DNA of 64,000 bases, from assembly GCF_036898095.1 (NCBI RefSeq), contig NC_090743.1, forward strand, positions 17,591,351-17,655,350, in the 5' to 3' direction. The translations under genes were made by a program, and so were the position numbers. The stretch comes from Palaemon carinicauda (taxonomy: Eukaryota > Arthropoda > Malacostraca > Decapoda > Palaemonidae). Positions 10,553 to 21,071 of the stretch are shown piece after piece. Numbering within the stretch: the stretch's first letter is position 1; every line of letters begins with the position of its first letter. A model generated the notes under the pieces. The model searched no databases. It was not told the origin of the DNA and worked only from the letters and a program-made list of their open reading frames with translations.

Positions 10553-13444
10553 TTATTTGGACAACAGATACTTTTTCAAATTTAGTTTAAAAGAGTTAAT
10601 ATTAGTTGATGCTTTTAGTTGGTTTGGCAGTTTGTTCCACACTGATGGACCCCGCACAACAAATGCTCTGCTTCCTAGATCAGTGTTGGTTCTTGAAACA
10701 AAAAGGTCATCATTAAATCTAGTTTGTCTGTTACGTCTATCTCCAATTCTTATTAGATTAAAAAGCCATGGTGGAATTAGATTATGTAAAATTTTAAAGA
10801 TCATGACACATAAATCAAAATCAATCTTCTGTTTGATTGTCAGCCATTGCAAGTTATTTAAAATTGGAGTTGCATGATCATACTTCTTGGCTTCCCCATC
10901 AATTACTTTAGCTGCAAAGTTTTGAAGCCTCTGTATCCGCTGCAGCTGCTGCTTACTTGTTGAGCCCCAGATCTTTAAACAGTAGTCAAGAATGCTCACG
11001 GCAAGAGACCGAACGACCATTCCCCGCATTTCACTATCAAATCGGTCCTTAATTCTATTTAAGTATATTAAAGTACCGTTTACCTTCCTACAAACTTCAT
11101 CTATATGACCGTCAAATAGCATATACTGGTCAAAATATACCCCAAGATTTTTTACTTTAATGCTTTTCTCAATTGCAAATCCATTGAAATTTATTTTTGT
11201 GTCTTCAGGAATTTGGGATATGAACTGCCTAGAGCCAATGAATATACATTTAGTTTTAGACTCATTAATATTTAATCCATTTATTTGAAAATAACATCTC
11301 GCCATTTCTAATATTCTTTCTGCTCTTGCTACCAAGTTATTTAGTTCATTTATAGTTCCAGTCATTAGAAGTTGACTGTCATCTGCGAATTGAACCAAGA
11401 TGCAGTCTCGCACAGCAGTAGCCATATCATTTATATAAATAAGGAAAAGTGTTGGCCCCAAGATAGATCCCTGTGGAACTCCAAATTCTACTGGTTTAGG
11501 GGAGGATATAACATCGCCTAATCTCACTGACTGGTAACGATTTTCTAGATAGCTTTTAAACCAGAGAGGGTCAATTTTTAATTGTGTACATTTATTAAGT
11601 AAAATATTGTGGCTAACGCTATCGAAAGCTTTAGAAAGATCCAATAAAATAAGTAAAGATATCTTTTTGTCGTCGATATTTCTGTAAATAGCTTCTGTAA
11701 CTTTCAATAACGCAGTTTCAGTAGAGAGATGAGACCTAAATCCATGTTGAGTGTGAGACAGTAAATCATTTTCCTCGAGATATTTTATGAGTTGAATTGA
11801 CACAATCTTTTCTAGAATTTTAGATATGATGGGCAAAAGTGATATTGGTCTGTAATTCTCTACATTATCTGCATCACCACTCTTAAAAAAGGGCAGAACG
11901 TGGGACAACTTCCAATCACTTGGATAAAGGCAAGTCACTATAGAGGTATTTACTACGACAGTTAAGTAAAACGCAATTATCGGTAAGGCGTCCCGAATGA
12001 AACGGAAGGATATCAAATCACATCCATAGGCTCTCGTGTCACTAAGCTCCCCAACTACTAAAATAACTGTTTCGACATCAACTGGCTGTGGCCTAAAAAA
12101 GTCATTAAAATTTTCACTAACTATATTCGACTCATTTCTTAAAAGTTGTGAAATATTGTTCATATCTAGATTTTTTTGAGATTTTTCAAAGGCTGTCCTA
12201 CCAACACTTGAGAAATACTGGTTGAACTCTTCTACTTTTTCCTTCTTATCATTATAATCAGGTAAAATGGCATTATTATTTTTGGGGATCATTTCCCGAA
12301 CTATTTTCCATTTATTAGGCACATTGCCATTACAATTACGAAATTTATCTTTAAAATGTTCCGATTTACTAGCTTTAATCAAAGTTTTAACCCGTTTCTT
12401 TTCGTTTTTGTAATGATCTTGTAGTGTTTCGTTCTGTATATTTGTTTTAGCTCTCTTTTGCAGGTCATCTCTCGCTTTCATTTCTGCTTTAAGGTTACTA
12501 TTCATCCAAGGGGCTGGGGGTCGGATAATTTCTTGGGTCACAAATGGTGCACATTCATCCAAGCAGCAAACAAAGGTTTTGGTAAAAATATTAACCTGTA
12601 CATCCACATTATCAGTTTGTAGAATACAATTAAAATCTGGGGCCTTATTTAGTAAAGTGCTACAAAAACTGTCCTGACTGTACTGCTTAAGACAACGAAA
12701 GGTTCTTTTAACAGGTATTCTCCTGGGCTTAGAAATATCAATTTTTAAAGTTACTAGCTCATGATCAGCAATGGGACAGGAAACCACATCTGAATATACA
12801 ATCATTTGTTGTTTGTTTGTAATGACAACATCCAATAATGTCGAGGACGTGCTTGTTATTCTAGTTGGCTTTGTTATTGTTTGATAGAGATTTAGCTGAT
12901 GTATTATTTTACTTAATTTGTTGTTAGGAACAAGCATATCCTCATTTAGATCACCCAAGACGAACACGGGTTTTTTACGTAAAGATACATTTTTAAAAGT
13001 TTCTTTAAGATAATCAAAGGAGGGTGTCAAAGCCTTTGGATGCCGGTAGACACACCCAACTATAAAAGACGGTAATTTCTTATGCTGTATACTAATCCAG
13101 ACGTCCTCAACACCATTAGCTTTCTCTACATCTGTCAATATTCTATTAACCTTTAAATCATTTCTTACATATACTAATGTTCCTCCCCCTTTTCCATAGT
13201 CACACCTATATACATTAAAATTCGTAACATGAATGAACTTATCTTGAACAGACAAATCTAACCAGGTTTCACTTACACAAAGAATGTCTATGTTTCTTTC
13301 CAGTATTAACAGTTCTATTTCATCAATATGGGCTAATAATGACTGTGCATTTATGTGTTCTATAGTTAACTGATTACGTATTTCCCTCCTTACAGTAGTC
13401 GCTTCTATAGTATCACCTGGGGCACATTCTTCTTGGCCATCTCC
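10553..13444 (-). CDS. LINE endonuclease/reverse transcriptase (ORF2)
   Basis: Open from directly after a TAG (13447-13445) to TAA at 10555, about 963 codons. The apurinic-type endonuclease comes first: TIEHINAQSLLAHIDEIE with the catalytic Asn, NIDILCVSETWLDL with the Glu, FVLGDLNEDM (GDxN) and PIADHELVTL (DH). Then the reverse transcriptase: NYRPISLLPIISKILEK, QHGFRSHLSTETALL, LDLSKAFDSVSHNILL, FGVPQGSILGPTLFL and QFADDSQLL (FADD at 11389-11378). A C-terminal SILDYCLKIWGS and RIQRLQNFAAKVI region follows. There is no internal stop or frameshift, so it is a recent copy. No ATG occurs between the TAG and the endonuclease core, so a normal separate start is not visible. Confidence 0.9.
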   Translation of the reverse strand, partial: GDGQEECAPGDTIEATTVRREIRNQLTIEHINAQSLLAHIDEIELLILERNIDILCVSETWLDLSVQDKFIHVTNFNVYRCDYGKGGGTLVYVRNDLKVNRILTDVEKANGVEDVWISIQHKKLPSFIVGCVYRHPKALTPSFDYLKETFKNVSLRKKPVFVLGDLNEDMLVPNNKLSKIIHQLNLYQTITKPTRITSTSSTLLDVVITNKQQMIVYSDVVSCPIADHELVTLKIDISKPRRIPVKRTFRCLKQYSQDSFCSTLLNKAPDFNCILQTDNVDVQVNIFTKTFVCCLDECAPFVTQEIIRPPAPWMNSNLKAEMKARDDLQKRAKTNIQNETLQDHYKNEKKRVKTLIKASKSEHFKDKFRNCNGNVPNKWKIVREMIPKNNNAILPDYNDKKEKVEEFNQYFSSVGRTAFEKSQKNLDMNNISQLLRNESNIVSENFNDFFRPQPVDVETVILVVGELSDTRAYGCDLISFRFIRDALPIIAFYLTVVVNTSIVTCLYPSDWKLSHVLPFFKSGDADNVENYRPISLLPIISKILEKIVSIQLIKYLEENDLLSHTQHGFRSHLSTETALLKVTEAIYRNIDDKKISLLILLDLSKAFDSVSHNILLNKCTQLKIDPLWFKSYLENRYQSVRLGDVISSPKPVEFGVPQGSILGPTLFLIYINDMATAVRDCILVQFADDSQLLMTGTINELNNLVARAERILEMARCYFQINGLNINESKTKCIFIGSRQFISQIPEDTKINFNGFAIEKSIKVKNLGVYFDQYMLFDGHIDEVCRKVNGTLIYLNRIKDRFDSEMRGMVVRSLAVSILDYCLKIWGSTSKQQLQRIQRLQNFAAKVIDGEAKKYDHATPILNNLQWLTIKQKIDFDLCVMIFKILHNLIPPWLFNLIRIGDRRNRQTRFNDDLFVSRTNTDLGSRAFVVRGPSVWNKLPNQLKASTNINSFKLNLKKYLLSK

Positions 13445-14200
13445 CTACTGAACATAGCTAGAGCATATACGCCCTTTGTGTCCCAATCTGTAACAAATAC
13501 TGCACTTAATTCTGTGGTCGTATCTGCATTGCCCTTGACGGTGGTTAAATTCACCACAATTGTAGCATCCAGCTGGTCTGTGTTGATAACGTTGGTTATG
13601 TTCGTCTCTTAACCCTTCTTCATTGTATCGCCTCTTGTAATTTCTGCTATCTGCTTGTTGATGGTTGCTATTTCGAAGTTGTCCTCCATTGAAAACTGTT
13701 CTTTGATCTTGGCCGCGTTCACTTGTTGGCCGTCATCCGAAAATCGAGGGGCGTTGATTTTTTCTTTGTTGTGGAATGGTAGGTTCTAATTGTGTATTTG
13801 TCCATTCATGTGACATCTTCATTTTTTTCCAGTCGTCACATAACTCTAGATATTGGCATTGCTTGTTGAGTGAATCAAGTAATCTTATGACACCACATCT
13901 GTTTAGGAAGATTCCAGGATTTTCATTATTCAGATGAAAACACATTTCATCCACCTCTCCAGTAGCTAGTTTCAAAGACAGTTCGCATTGCATAATCGTT
14001 ATACCGTTGTCTGTGCCCCATTCCACTAGTTGGCTATTGTGATGATCAATGATGTCCTCTAGTTCATTTGTTCGTAGAGTTGGAAATAGTTGGCATACTA
14101 TAATTTCCATGTTTCCATTTACTTTCTTGAGCTCCGCAATAAGGCTTCCCATATTATCCAGAATGTTAGACGGGGTTTCCTCTTCCAATACATCCTGCAT
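13445..14200 (-). pseudogene. LINE ORF1, zinc-knuckle protein with one TGA
   Basis: Nucleocapsid-like ORF1. N-terminal part: GMQDVLEEETPSNILDNMGS, LIAELKKVNGNMEII, and on to NQRPSIFG. It then meets TGA (13735-13733), after which the same frame continues RPTSERGQDQRTVFNGG and reaches two CCHC knuckles, CYNCGEFNHRQGQC and CSICYRLGHKGRIC (C-x2-C-x4-H-x4-C each). It ends SSYVQ and TAG. The TGA is in front of CGG and may be a decayed CGA. The N terminus is lost in the CA repeat; the VCVCVC run is not real protein. The frame is identical to that of the downstream ORF2. Confidence 0.8.
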
Positions 14201-14355
<155 letters not shown>

Positions 14356-14361
14356 CCTTTT

Positions 14362-15130
14362 ATAACTAATAATAAGGTCTATAAACGAACTGTATGGAAA
14401 ATGTGATACCCTATAACATTATGAATATTATGAAGAAATTTCGAATGTCAAGAAAATTATATAAATCAGTGTTATTCGCACTATATATATATATGTGCTC
14501 GTAATAGTAATACGGCAGCGTGACCTTGAGATCAGCTGATGCCAACCGAAAGTAAATTGAAAGTATTTGTTGATTATTGATATGCTCAAGAAATTGAAAA
14601 ATAAAATATAAACGTTCTTTAATAAACCACAATTAAACACAGTAATGTCTAATGAAATATAAAGACTTAATATTAAACCACAATACTGTATGAAGCTTTA
14701 AAAATGAACTACCCGTATGTGATTGCGAGAGCGAGCGTGCGCATACACACAGAGAAAGAGCTACAACGATTTCGCATTATACCTAATGATTAGAAGAACT
14801 GTATGGAAACTGATTTCCTGTAACATATTGACGTTGATGTAATATTCATCATGAAGATATTTCTAATAAGTTAAGAAATGAAAAAAAAATATGCCATACG
14901 TATGTACGCCATATTTTGATACGGTAGGTAGCGGCAATTTCAGATCAGCTGATCATAACCAAAGGTAAACAAAATTTTCAGTACTCGATTGTGAAATGCT
15001 TCCAAAATTGATGAATAGAATACAATAATGCATTCATAGAGCATATGATATCCTATGAAACAAGAAAATGGAATAATGATAGACAGTAAGAAAATATTGA
15101 CAAAATATGATCCAGATGATTGCCGAATCA
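14362..15130. repeat. two diverged copies of a subterminal unit
   Basis: AACTGTATGGAAA, then a phrase with ataacat/taacata, then gaaga-atttc, tacggcagcg/tacggtaggtagcgg, gatcagctgat and ccaaaggtaaa. Copies start near 14386 and 14798. The palindrome AGATCAGCTGAT lies at 14529-14540 and 14941-14952. This is the right subterminal part of the 8921-15243 element. Confidence 0.6.
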
Positions 15131-15243
15131 TAACTTATCAAAATAAATCTACGGAAACTTCACTTTTCTAGTTCGACATACGGCCAACTCGACTTACTCA
15201 TCTCTCGGTCCCTATCTCGGTCTTAAGTCGAGCAATACCTGTA

Positions 15244-16205
15244 CCTTCGTATTCCCCGGTTACCCTCATGTATCGTTTTATCAATTCAACAGCAGATAGT
15301 TTATATCCTAGAATTATTCATATAACTCGATACTCGTCTCCTGTGGAGATTTAGGGGTAATCCCTTCTTCCCTCTGAGCGCCGCCGTAGGCGACAACCCT
15401 ATCTTGGTCTTGCCATAGAGTAGTTCACTCAGGCTTGACTAGGCTAGTGTTTTCTGTCTCCCACCCTTGCCGGCGAGTATGCCGGCTTAGGTTTTCGACA
15501 ACCTCAGAGTATTCAGTCTTTCTGCAGGCGGCCGAGCGGCAGGGTGAGTAGTCACTCCCCTGCCGGCTTAGTGCTGCCGGCATAGGAGGCCAAGTCTCCC
15601 TAGGCTGCACTTGCAGTGGTAGTATGATGCCGCCACCTTCTCCCCTGCGGTCTAGAAGACTAGTCCTGTTTCGGCAGACCCTAGGCTGAAGAATAGATAT
15701 TCTTCTGCTGCCTAGGATGGCACCGATACTGAAACAATGTTTCACTCTTGAGTGGAAGTGGCGGCAATCCTGCCACCGCCTTCTACACTTGATACAGGAC
15801 CCTTTTCCCTCCCCTCTCTGTGGCCATTGCCCTGCAATCTCACCGCTTGCCGGGTAGATTGTGGTGCCAGCTGGGCTCCTACATATGCAGCTGTATAGTC
15901 ACTCAGTCTTTCCCTTATGGACATACGCTCCAGGAAAGGTTGTGCCGGCTGTGACGGCTGCTGGTGGGAGACCCCTCCGCTGCTGAGGGTTCTTCAGTCT
16001 TCTCTTGGACTGCCATCCACATTCCTGAAACTGGCAATGCCGGCAACGGATCTTGTGGCTGGATGGAAGCTTGAATGATGCATTCTCCCCTTCCATTTGA
16101 ACCCTCATTCTAGAGGAAGGCAGTAAGGTTATATACCTACACCCTTATTTATTGTAAATATACATTTTAATAAGGCAGCCCTTCACTCCATACTTTCTCT
16201 CTCTC
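15244..16205. other. GCCGGC-rich stretch upstream of DIRS B
   Basis: GC-rich DNA with many tgccggc and gccgcca words and short open frames on the minus strand that resemble no known protein. It abuts the minisatellite at 16206 and is probably the leader region of DIRS element B or of a related repeat. No supported gene. Confidence 0.4.
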
Positions 16206-16455
16206 TGTCAGCTAGTGCCGCCAGGTACTAACCCAGCCGCCATGGCATACTGGTCTGGTGCTGTCAGGTACTGCCGGCTGGGCCGGTGCTGCTAGGTACT
16301 AACCCAGCCAGCGAAAGGTCGGCTGGGCAGGTGCCGCCAGGTACTAACCCAGCCGGCGACATGTCGGCTGGGCCGGTGCCGCCAGGTACTAACCCAGCCG
16401 GCACCATGCCGGTCGGACCGCCCCGCCAGGTGCTAGCCTAGCCGACAACATGCCG
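16206..16455. repeat. 45-bp minisatellite (GGTACTAACCCAGCCGGC)
   Basis: Five to six imperfect copies of a 45-bp unit: gtgccgccaggtactaaccc, agccggcgacatgtcggctg, ggccg. Each unit contains the self-complementary pair agccggc...atg-cggct, so single-stranded copies could form short hairpins. One unit is shortened by about 17 bp. It lies about 500 bp upstream of the DIRS B gag region. Confidence 0.8.
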
Positions 16456-16964
16456 GCTGAACTCCAGTATATGATTATACAGTAGCCAGTATATTTGCAG
16501 TATAATATATACTGCAGACAGAAAACTATAGTATATATTATACAGTAGTTATTTTCCAACATACCTTGTGTATCCTTGCACAGTCTATTGCTGAGACCAA
16601 TCCTATATTGAAAGAATAGGATTCCTTCGATACTCTGATTAGAAATCAGTTAATAACTCACCCCACAATATTAAATATTTTAAGAAGGGTCAATGGTAGT
16701 ATACACTTTTTCAATCCCTAGAGGTTAGAAATCTTCTCGAGTTTGGTCTGATCAAGGAAACTCTATAACCTTAATATTGAGGGGAGGTAATAGCAATTGG
16801 CTGGAAAGGACACACAAGTATGTTTCTTTCCTAATTTCTTTCTAGCTTACTATCCTAAGCTATAATGGTTAAAATATCATTAATATTTTGCATAATCTGC
16901 TTATCATGTGCGATAAACAAACGCACACTTATTTAATTTTCCTTTCTTTACAGGAGGAACCCCA

Positions 16965-18840
16965 GATGAAATGCGATGTGATCTTCTGCAACCATAGGAG
17001 TAGGAACTTCTACGGTCACAAAGCGTGCAGGTCTCATGCCCCCTGCACCATCATTACCAAACCCCTTCAAGTGCTAGGACCCCTAAGTCTGCAATATCTG
17101 TCGGACCTTCGTGACCGAAGGTTTCGACGAACCAAAGTCAACGGAGTCGAGGGATGCGGCACGAGAAAAGCTGCACAAGTGGGTACGAGGGTTCCAAAAG
17201 AACTCTCCGGGACCATACCTACCTAACGATAGGATGCATAGCTTGCTGTTCCCAAAAGCGGGTAGTGAAATTATTATCATGACCCAAGCACGACCCGGAC
17301 CTCCCTGCGTCCAGATTGCCATTGAGACGGATGTCAGTGAGGCGTTGCAAAGCATGGACATCCACCAGGAGGAAAGGATGTCGGAAGTGTCTACGGACAC
17401 TGAAAAGGATCTACTAAAGGATGATCCCGAGGAGGAGTCTACTCTACCTCCGGAAGATGATAGTGGCGTCGAGCGAGTTCCTTCCGTCTGTGCCGGCACC
17501 GGAGCCGTTACCCTCGACATCTTCAGCTTCTACCCCTCCATTGGACAACACGAGCCAGGCAATGGCCCATCTTACGGCCTTAATGGAAAACATTTGCAAG
17601 CAAGGCGAAGCAAGGGAAGCGAGACTCAAGAGAGAGCTCCGTGAAGCTCCACTTACCGCCTCCCGAGGGTCATACAAGCAACCCAGAGTCCAAGACCTCC
17701 CAACCTGCTCCAAAACCAATCCCTGGAGGTATGCGGAGTTTATGCCGACAACTAACGGCAAACTCTACATCTCGGAGAAGATGGGAGCCATCCCTTTAGA
17801 CAACATCCAGTTTTAGCCAAGCTTTAACGCTTACCCTGATTGCTTCATTCAACTGAAGCATGAACCAACGTAAAAAGAGGAGACAGAACCGAAGGAGGTC
17901 ATGGTTTTCGACCACGATAAGGAACAGGCTCTCTTGTCAAGTAGCCTAAAAAAAGGCGGGCTATTCAAATTCAAAAGTGTCCGCCTTGAGCAAGAAACAC
18001 CTTACCTTTCTTGCTCCTGCTTCAATAGCCTTCCCCTTTACGTCGAAGGCATTTAAAACTGTCACCAAGGCAGTGGAGGCAGGCAAACCATGCCCTGCAC
18101 TAGAGGAGTACAGGCCTCTGTCGTTAGCCTTGCCCATGGAAGAGAAGGAATGGAAAGAAGTCCATCTAACGTTCTCAGTAGGAAAACTGGACGCAGACAT
18201 CGCTGGACGACAGTTTAGCGAGAATCTCCCTAACCTTTCTGACTTTCTCTTGCGCAAGGAACAAGAGACGAGAGAGAGACTTGCTGCATCCTTATCCCAA
18301 CTGCATAGAGATGAGTGCAGGCCAAAGAAGTACCCCAGACATGCTCATGGTCCTGGCCAAAATGCATATGGTCACCCTAGTAAAGGACCTATATGCTTTC
18401 ATGAAGGCTAGGAGAGCCTGTAGAGAGTTCGTGTTCGCTGCTGCAACAGTGAAACACTAACCCAGGAAGCTGATATCTTCTAACAGCTGGGGTAAAGAGC
18501 TCTTCCCGAACAAAGTAGTCAAAGAGGCAGCTGAGAAAGCCGCCACGGAGAATAGGAACCTTCTCCGGAAGTGGGGCACCTCCTCAAAGAGGAAGTCTTC
18601 CCAGGATACGGGTCCCCAACCTAAAGGGAAGACAAAGAAGCCTAGACTTCCTTCTCGGCCTGTTCAACAACATCCCAGTCACCATGACCGCAGTGCCCCA
18701 AACACAGACCACCTTTTAAGTGGTGCCTCAACAGCTGGTTGCCCCGTCACCAGCATTCAACCCCGGATTTGAGAGGCAGACCAGTACCTTTCAGTCGAAA
18801 GGTAAAGAATCCAGACACAGGTCTCCTCTAGACATCCCTC
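16965..18840 (+). pseudogene. DIRS B gag-like region
   Basis: Starts at ATG 16965 after a ctttctttacag acceptor-like tract. A Cys/His-rich N terminus reads MKCDVIFCNHRSRNFYGHKA, CRSHAPC and, after a frameshift, CNICRTFVTEGFDEPKS. Then come AREKLHKWVRGFQKN and an acidic/proline segment. A second frame carries PSTSSASTPPLDNTSQ, ALMENICKQGEAREARLKRE and NGKLYISEKMGAIPLDNIQF. Further on are ALEEYRPLSLALPMEEKEW and RRACREFVFAAATVKH, then EAAEKAATENRNLLRKWG. The region holds at least three frameshifts and several stops. A gag role is inferred from position and the Cys/His cluster. Confidence 0.55.
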
Positions 18841-18896
18841 AAGAGAGGGAGGACGCGGTCGAGGAGATAAACCCTCCGGACAATTGAAGCAAGGAG

Positions 18897-19508
18897 ATGC
18901 TTCCGGTAGGAGGGAGGCTCCAACATTTTCAGGATCGTTGGACCTTCGATCCTTGGGTCCACAGCCTAATCAAGATTGGACTAGGATGGAAACGGAAAAA
19001 GTCTCCACCATCATTTCCTCAATTCTTCCAACACTCCACCCCCTCATTAGAAAAATATACCCTAGAGCTCGTGAGCAAACGGGTTATAAGGAAAGCAAAG
19101 TCCATCGAATTCCAGGGAAGGCTGTTTTGTGTTCCCAAGAAGGACTCAGACAAACTCAAGTGTCTTTCTGGACTTGTCGCCACTCAACAAGTTCATAGAA
19201 ACAGCAAGTTCAGTATGTTAATCCTTCAACACATAAGGACCCTGTTACCCAAAGGGGCGTTCACAATCTCGATAGACCTGGCAGATGCATATTGGCACAT
19301 TCTAGTCAGTTGCCCCCTCTCTTCCTACCTAGGATTCAAGTTACAGAAGATCAAGTATGTTCTCAGAGCCATACCCTTCGGACTAAATATAGCCCCAAGG
19401 ATTTTCACGAAACTTGCAGACGCAGTCGTGCAACAATTATGCCTAGAAGGCGTTCAGGTAGCAGCGTGCCTGGACGACATGAACATGGTCTGGCCGCCAA
19501 CACAATAA
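18897..19508 (+). pseudogene. DIRS B reverse transcriptase (truncated)
   Basis: Open frame of about 203 codons. YTLELVSKRVIRKAKSIEFQ, GRLFCVPKKDSDKLKCLSGL (the LF-VPKK block), FTISIDLADAYWHILVSCPL (first catalytic Asp in DLADAYW), SSYLGFKLQKIKYVLRAIPF, GLNIAPRIFTKLADAVVQQL, then VQVAACLDDMNMVWPP, where CLDD replaces the usual YLDD. The stop follows eight residues later, so thumb, connection and RNase H are gone. Confidence 0.8.
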
Positions 19509-19511
19509 CTA

Positions 19512-20259
19512 CGTGTAAGTCGGCCCTGACTAGACCTCTTATATACGCCTTTCAAGTGGACTTGACGAACGAAATCTTTAACAAGATCCCAAAGGCATGC
19601 GCTAGACTTAGGCATGCAGCTCCTCCGAAGCCCATTTCATGGTCCTTGGACAAGGTCCTACATTATGCTTCACCTGTGAACAATGAAGATTGTTCTCTCA
19701 AAGATCTAACCCAAAAGATTATTTTCCTATTCGCTATAGCCTCAGGGGCTAGAGTTAGTGAAATAGCAGCCCTATCAAGAAATGAGGGCCACATTCAGTT
19801 CACATTAGTGGGAGAACTGAATCTCTTTCTTGATCCAACCTTTCTCGACAAGAACGAGCTACCCACTAAAAGATGGGGTCCCTGGAGAATCTGCCCTCCG
19901 AAGGATTGTGTCTCTCTGTGTCCAGTAGTGTCTAAAGGTCTATCTTCAAAGAACTTCAGACTTCAGGGGAGGACAGCTCTTCAAAGGAGAAACTTCAGGA
20001 TCAAACTTATCCCTAAAACAACTGAGAGCGAAGCTCACATACTTCATTCGCAGAGCGGATCCTGACAGTACACCCGCAGGTCATGATCCAAGAAAAATTG
20101 CTTCATCACTGAACTTTTTTCAGTATATGGACTGAGCGTCTTCGCTCATATACTGGATGGAAGTCATCCAGAGTGTTCTACAAACACTATGCAAAGCAAT
20201 TGCATGAGCTGAAGCATTACATGGTGGCGGCAGGTAGTGTATTAAAACCTGTCGTCTAG
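19512..20259 (+). pseudogene. DIRS B tyrosine recombinase
   Basis: Recombinase domain. TNEIFNKIPKACARLRHAAP, then DLTQKIIFLFAIASGARVSE (first catalytic Arg in GARVSEI), LDPTFLDKNELPTKRWGPWR, then a frameshift near 20010. Another frame carries LKQLRAKLTYFIRRADPD, AGHDPRKIASSLNFFQYMD (H-x-x-R box) and, after a further shift, TGWKSSRVFYKHYAKQL (Tyr nucleophile) ending HYMVAAGSVLKPVV and TAG at 20257-20259. All catalytic landmarks are recognisable but frames are broken. Confidence 0.78.
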
Positions 20260-21040
20260 TGCTGCGATGAACAGTGAATTGATTGGGACTATCAATTAGG
20301 GTGAAAAGGTGTTGACACTTCCGGTGCGATACCTTTTAAGTGGGTGTCATCATGGTGACAATAAGACTGTTCAAAATCTCAGGTGTGGAATTATACAGAT
20401 AACACTTGTGCCGTGTGTACATAGTACATAGTGTTGATAGTATACAACATGTACAGAAAATTATATTAGAAAATTTTATCAAAATTTTCAAATTTCAGAG
20501 TGACACCGATCCTTTCTTCCCTATCAGGGAGACAAACGCTTTCTGTATACATTGTATGTATAATCCCCGTGACGTTACACTCGTTATTTCATTTGGACAT
20601 TTATTCGAAATAAATGTCCATTATGAGTGTAATTGCGTCTTATTTCGCCCTGCAATTAGCACAATAAATATGGCCAGAGTCCTCTTACTTATTTAACTAA
20701 GTAAACCTCAAATTATTGTATGCTTACAAACTATGGATATAGTTGATACTTAGTCATTCTGACAACATATACAAATTGTGAGACCTTTGTATATCTAGTT
20801 GATACTTATGTTTGTTCATACAATATATGCAAACCTTGAAATCCCTTTTCTACTGTCTAGAATGACTCTTCCCTGCAGGGGGCAGGAAGCCCCAACATTG
20901 TCCATGATTAGTGGTAATGACGTATAACGGTAACGTCATTTATCTCAATGGTCCGGATTACCAAAGAAAAGTTTGTCCCAAGGTTAAGGCACCTATGAAA
21001 ATCCACAGATACAGTAATTTCTAGTAATTCTCTGGTAAAC
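20260..21040. other. DIRS B 3' flank, AT-rich, with a hairpin
   Basis: No gene seen. Contains GGACATTTATT-cga-AATAAATGTCC (20603-20627), a perfect 11-bp stem, extended by outer arms acactc/gagtgt (about 20577-20640). The stretch 20700-20840 repeats the phrase tagttgatactta twice. The 3' limit of DIRS B is unclear. Confidence 0.45.
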
Positions 21041-21070
21041 TTCCATCAGGACGACATGGCTTGAGCCCAA
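21041..21070 (-). repeat. terminal fragment of related MITE
   Basis: ttccatcaggacgacatggc ttgagccca is the reverse complement of 8173-8200. It abuts the next MITE directly, so the motif TCCATCAGGACGACATGGCT occurs three times, in alternating orientation, between 21041 and 21550. Confidence 0.6.
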
Positions 21071-21071
21071 A

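Larger units (their letters stand above)
16456..20400 (+). mobile_element. DIRS-like retrotransposon (element B), internally deleted
   Basis: Plus-strand DIRS element in the order gag-like (16965-18840), reverse transcriptase (18897-19508), tyrosine recombinase (about 19512-20259). The reverse transcriptase stops just past its CLDD motif and recombinase sequence begins within about 10 bp, so its C-terminal part, RNase H and any methylase domain are missing. Several frameshifts and stops are present. Its recombinase and reverse transcriptase motifs differ from element A, so the two belong to different lineages. Matching inverted termini were not found. Confidence 0.7.

Noticed and set aside
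20603..20627. Intrinsic (rho-independent type) terminator
   Set aside because: A good stem, but AT-rich without a U-tract and in a eukaryotic context; listed as a hairpin only.
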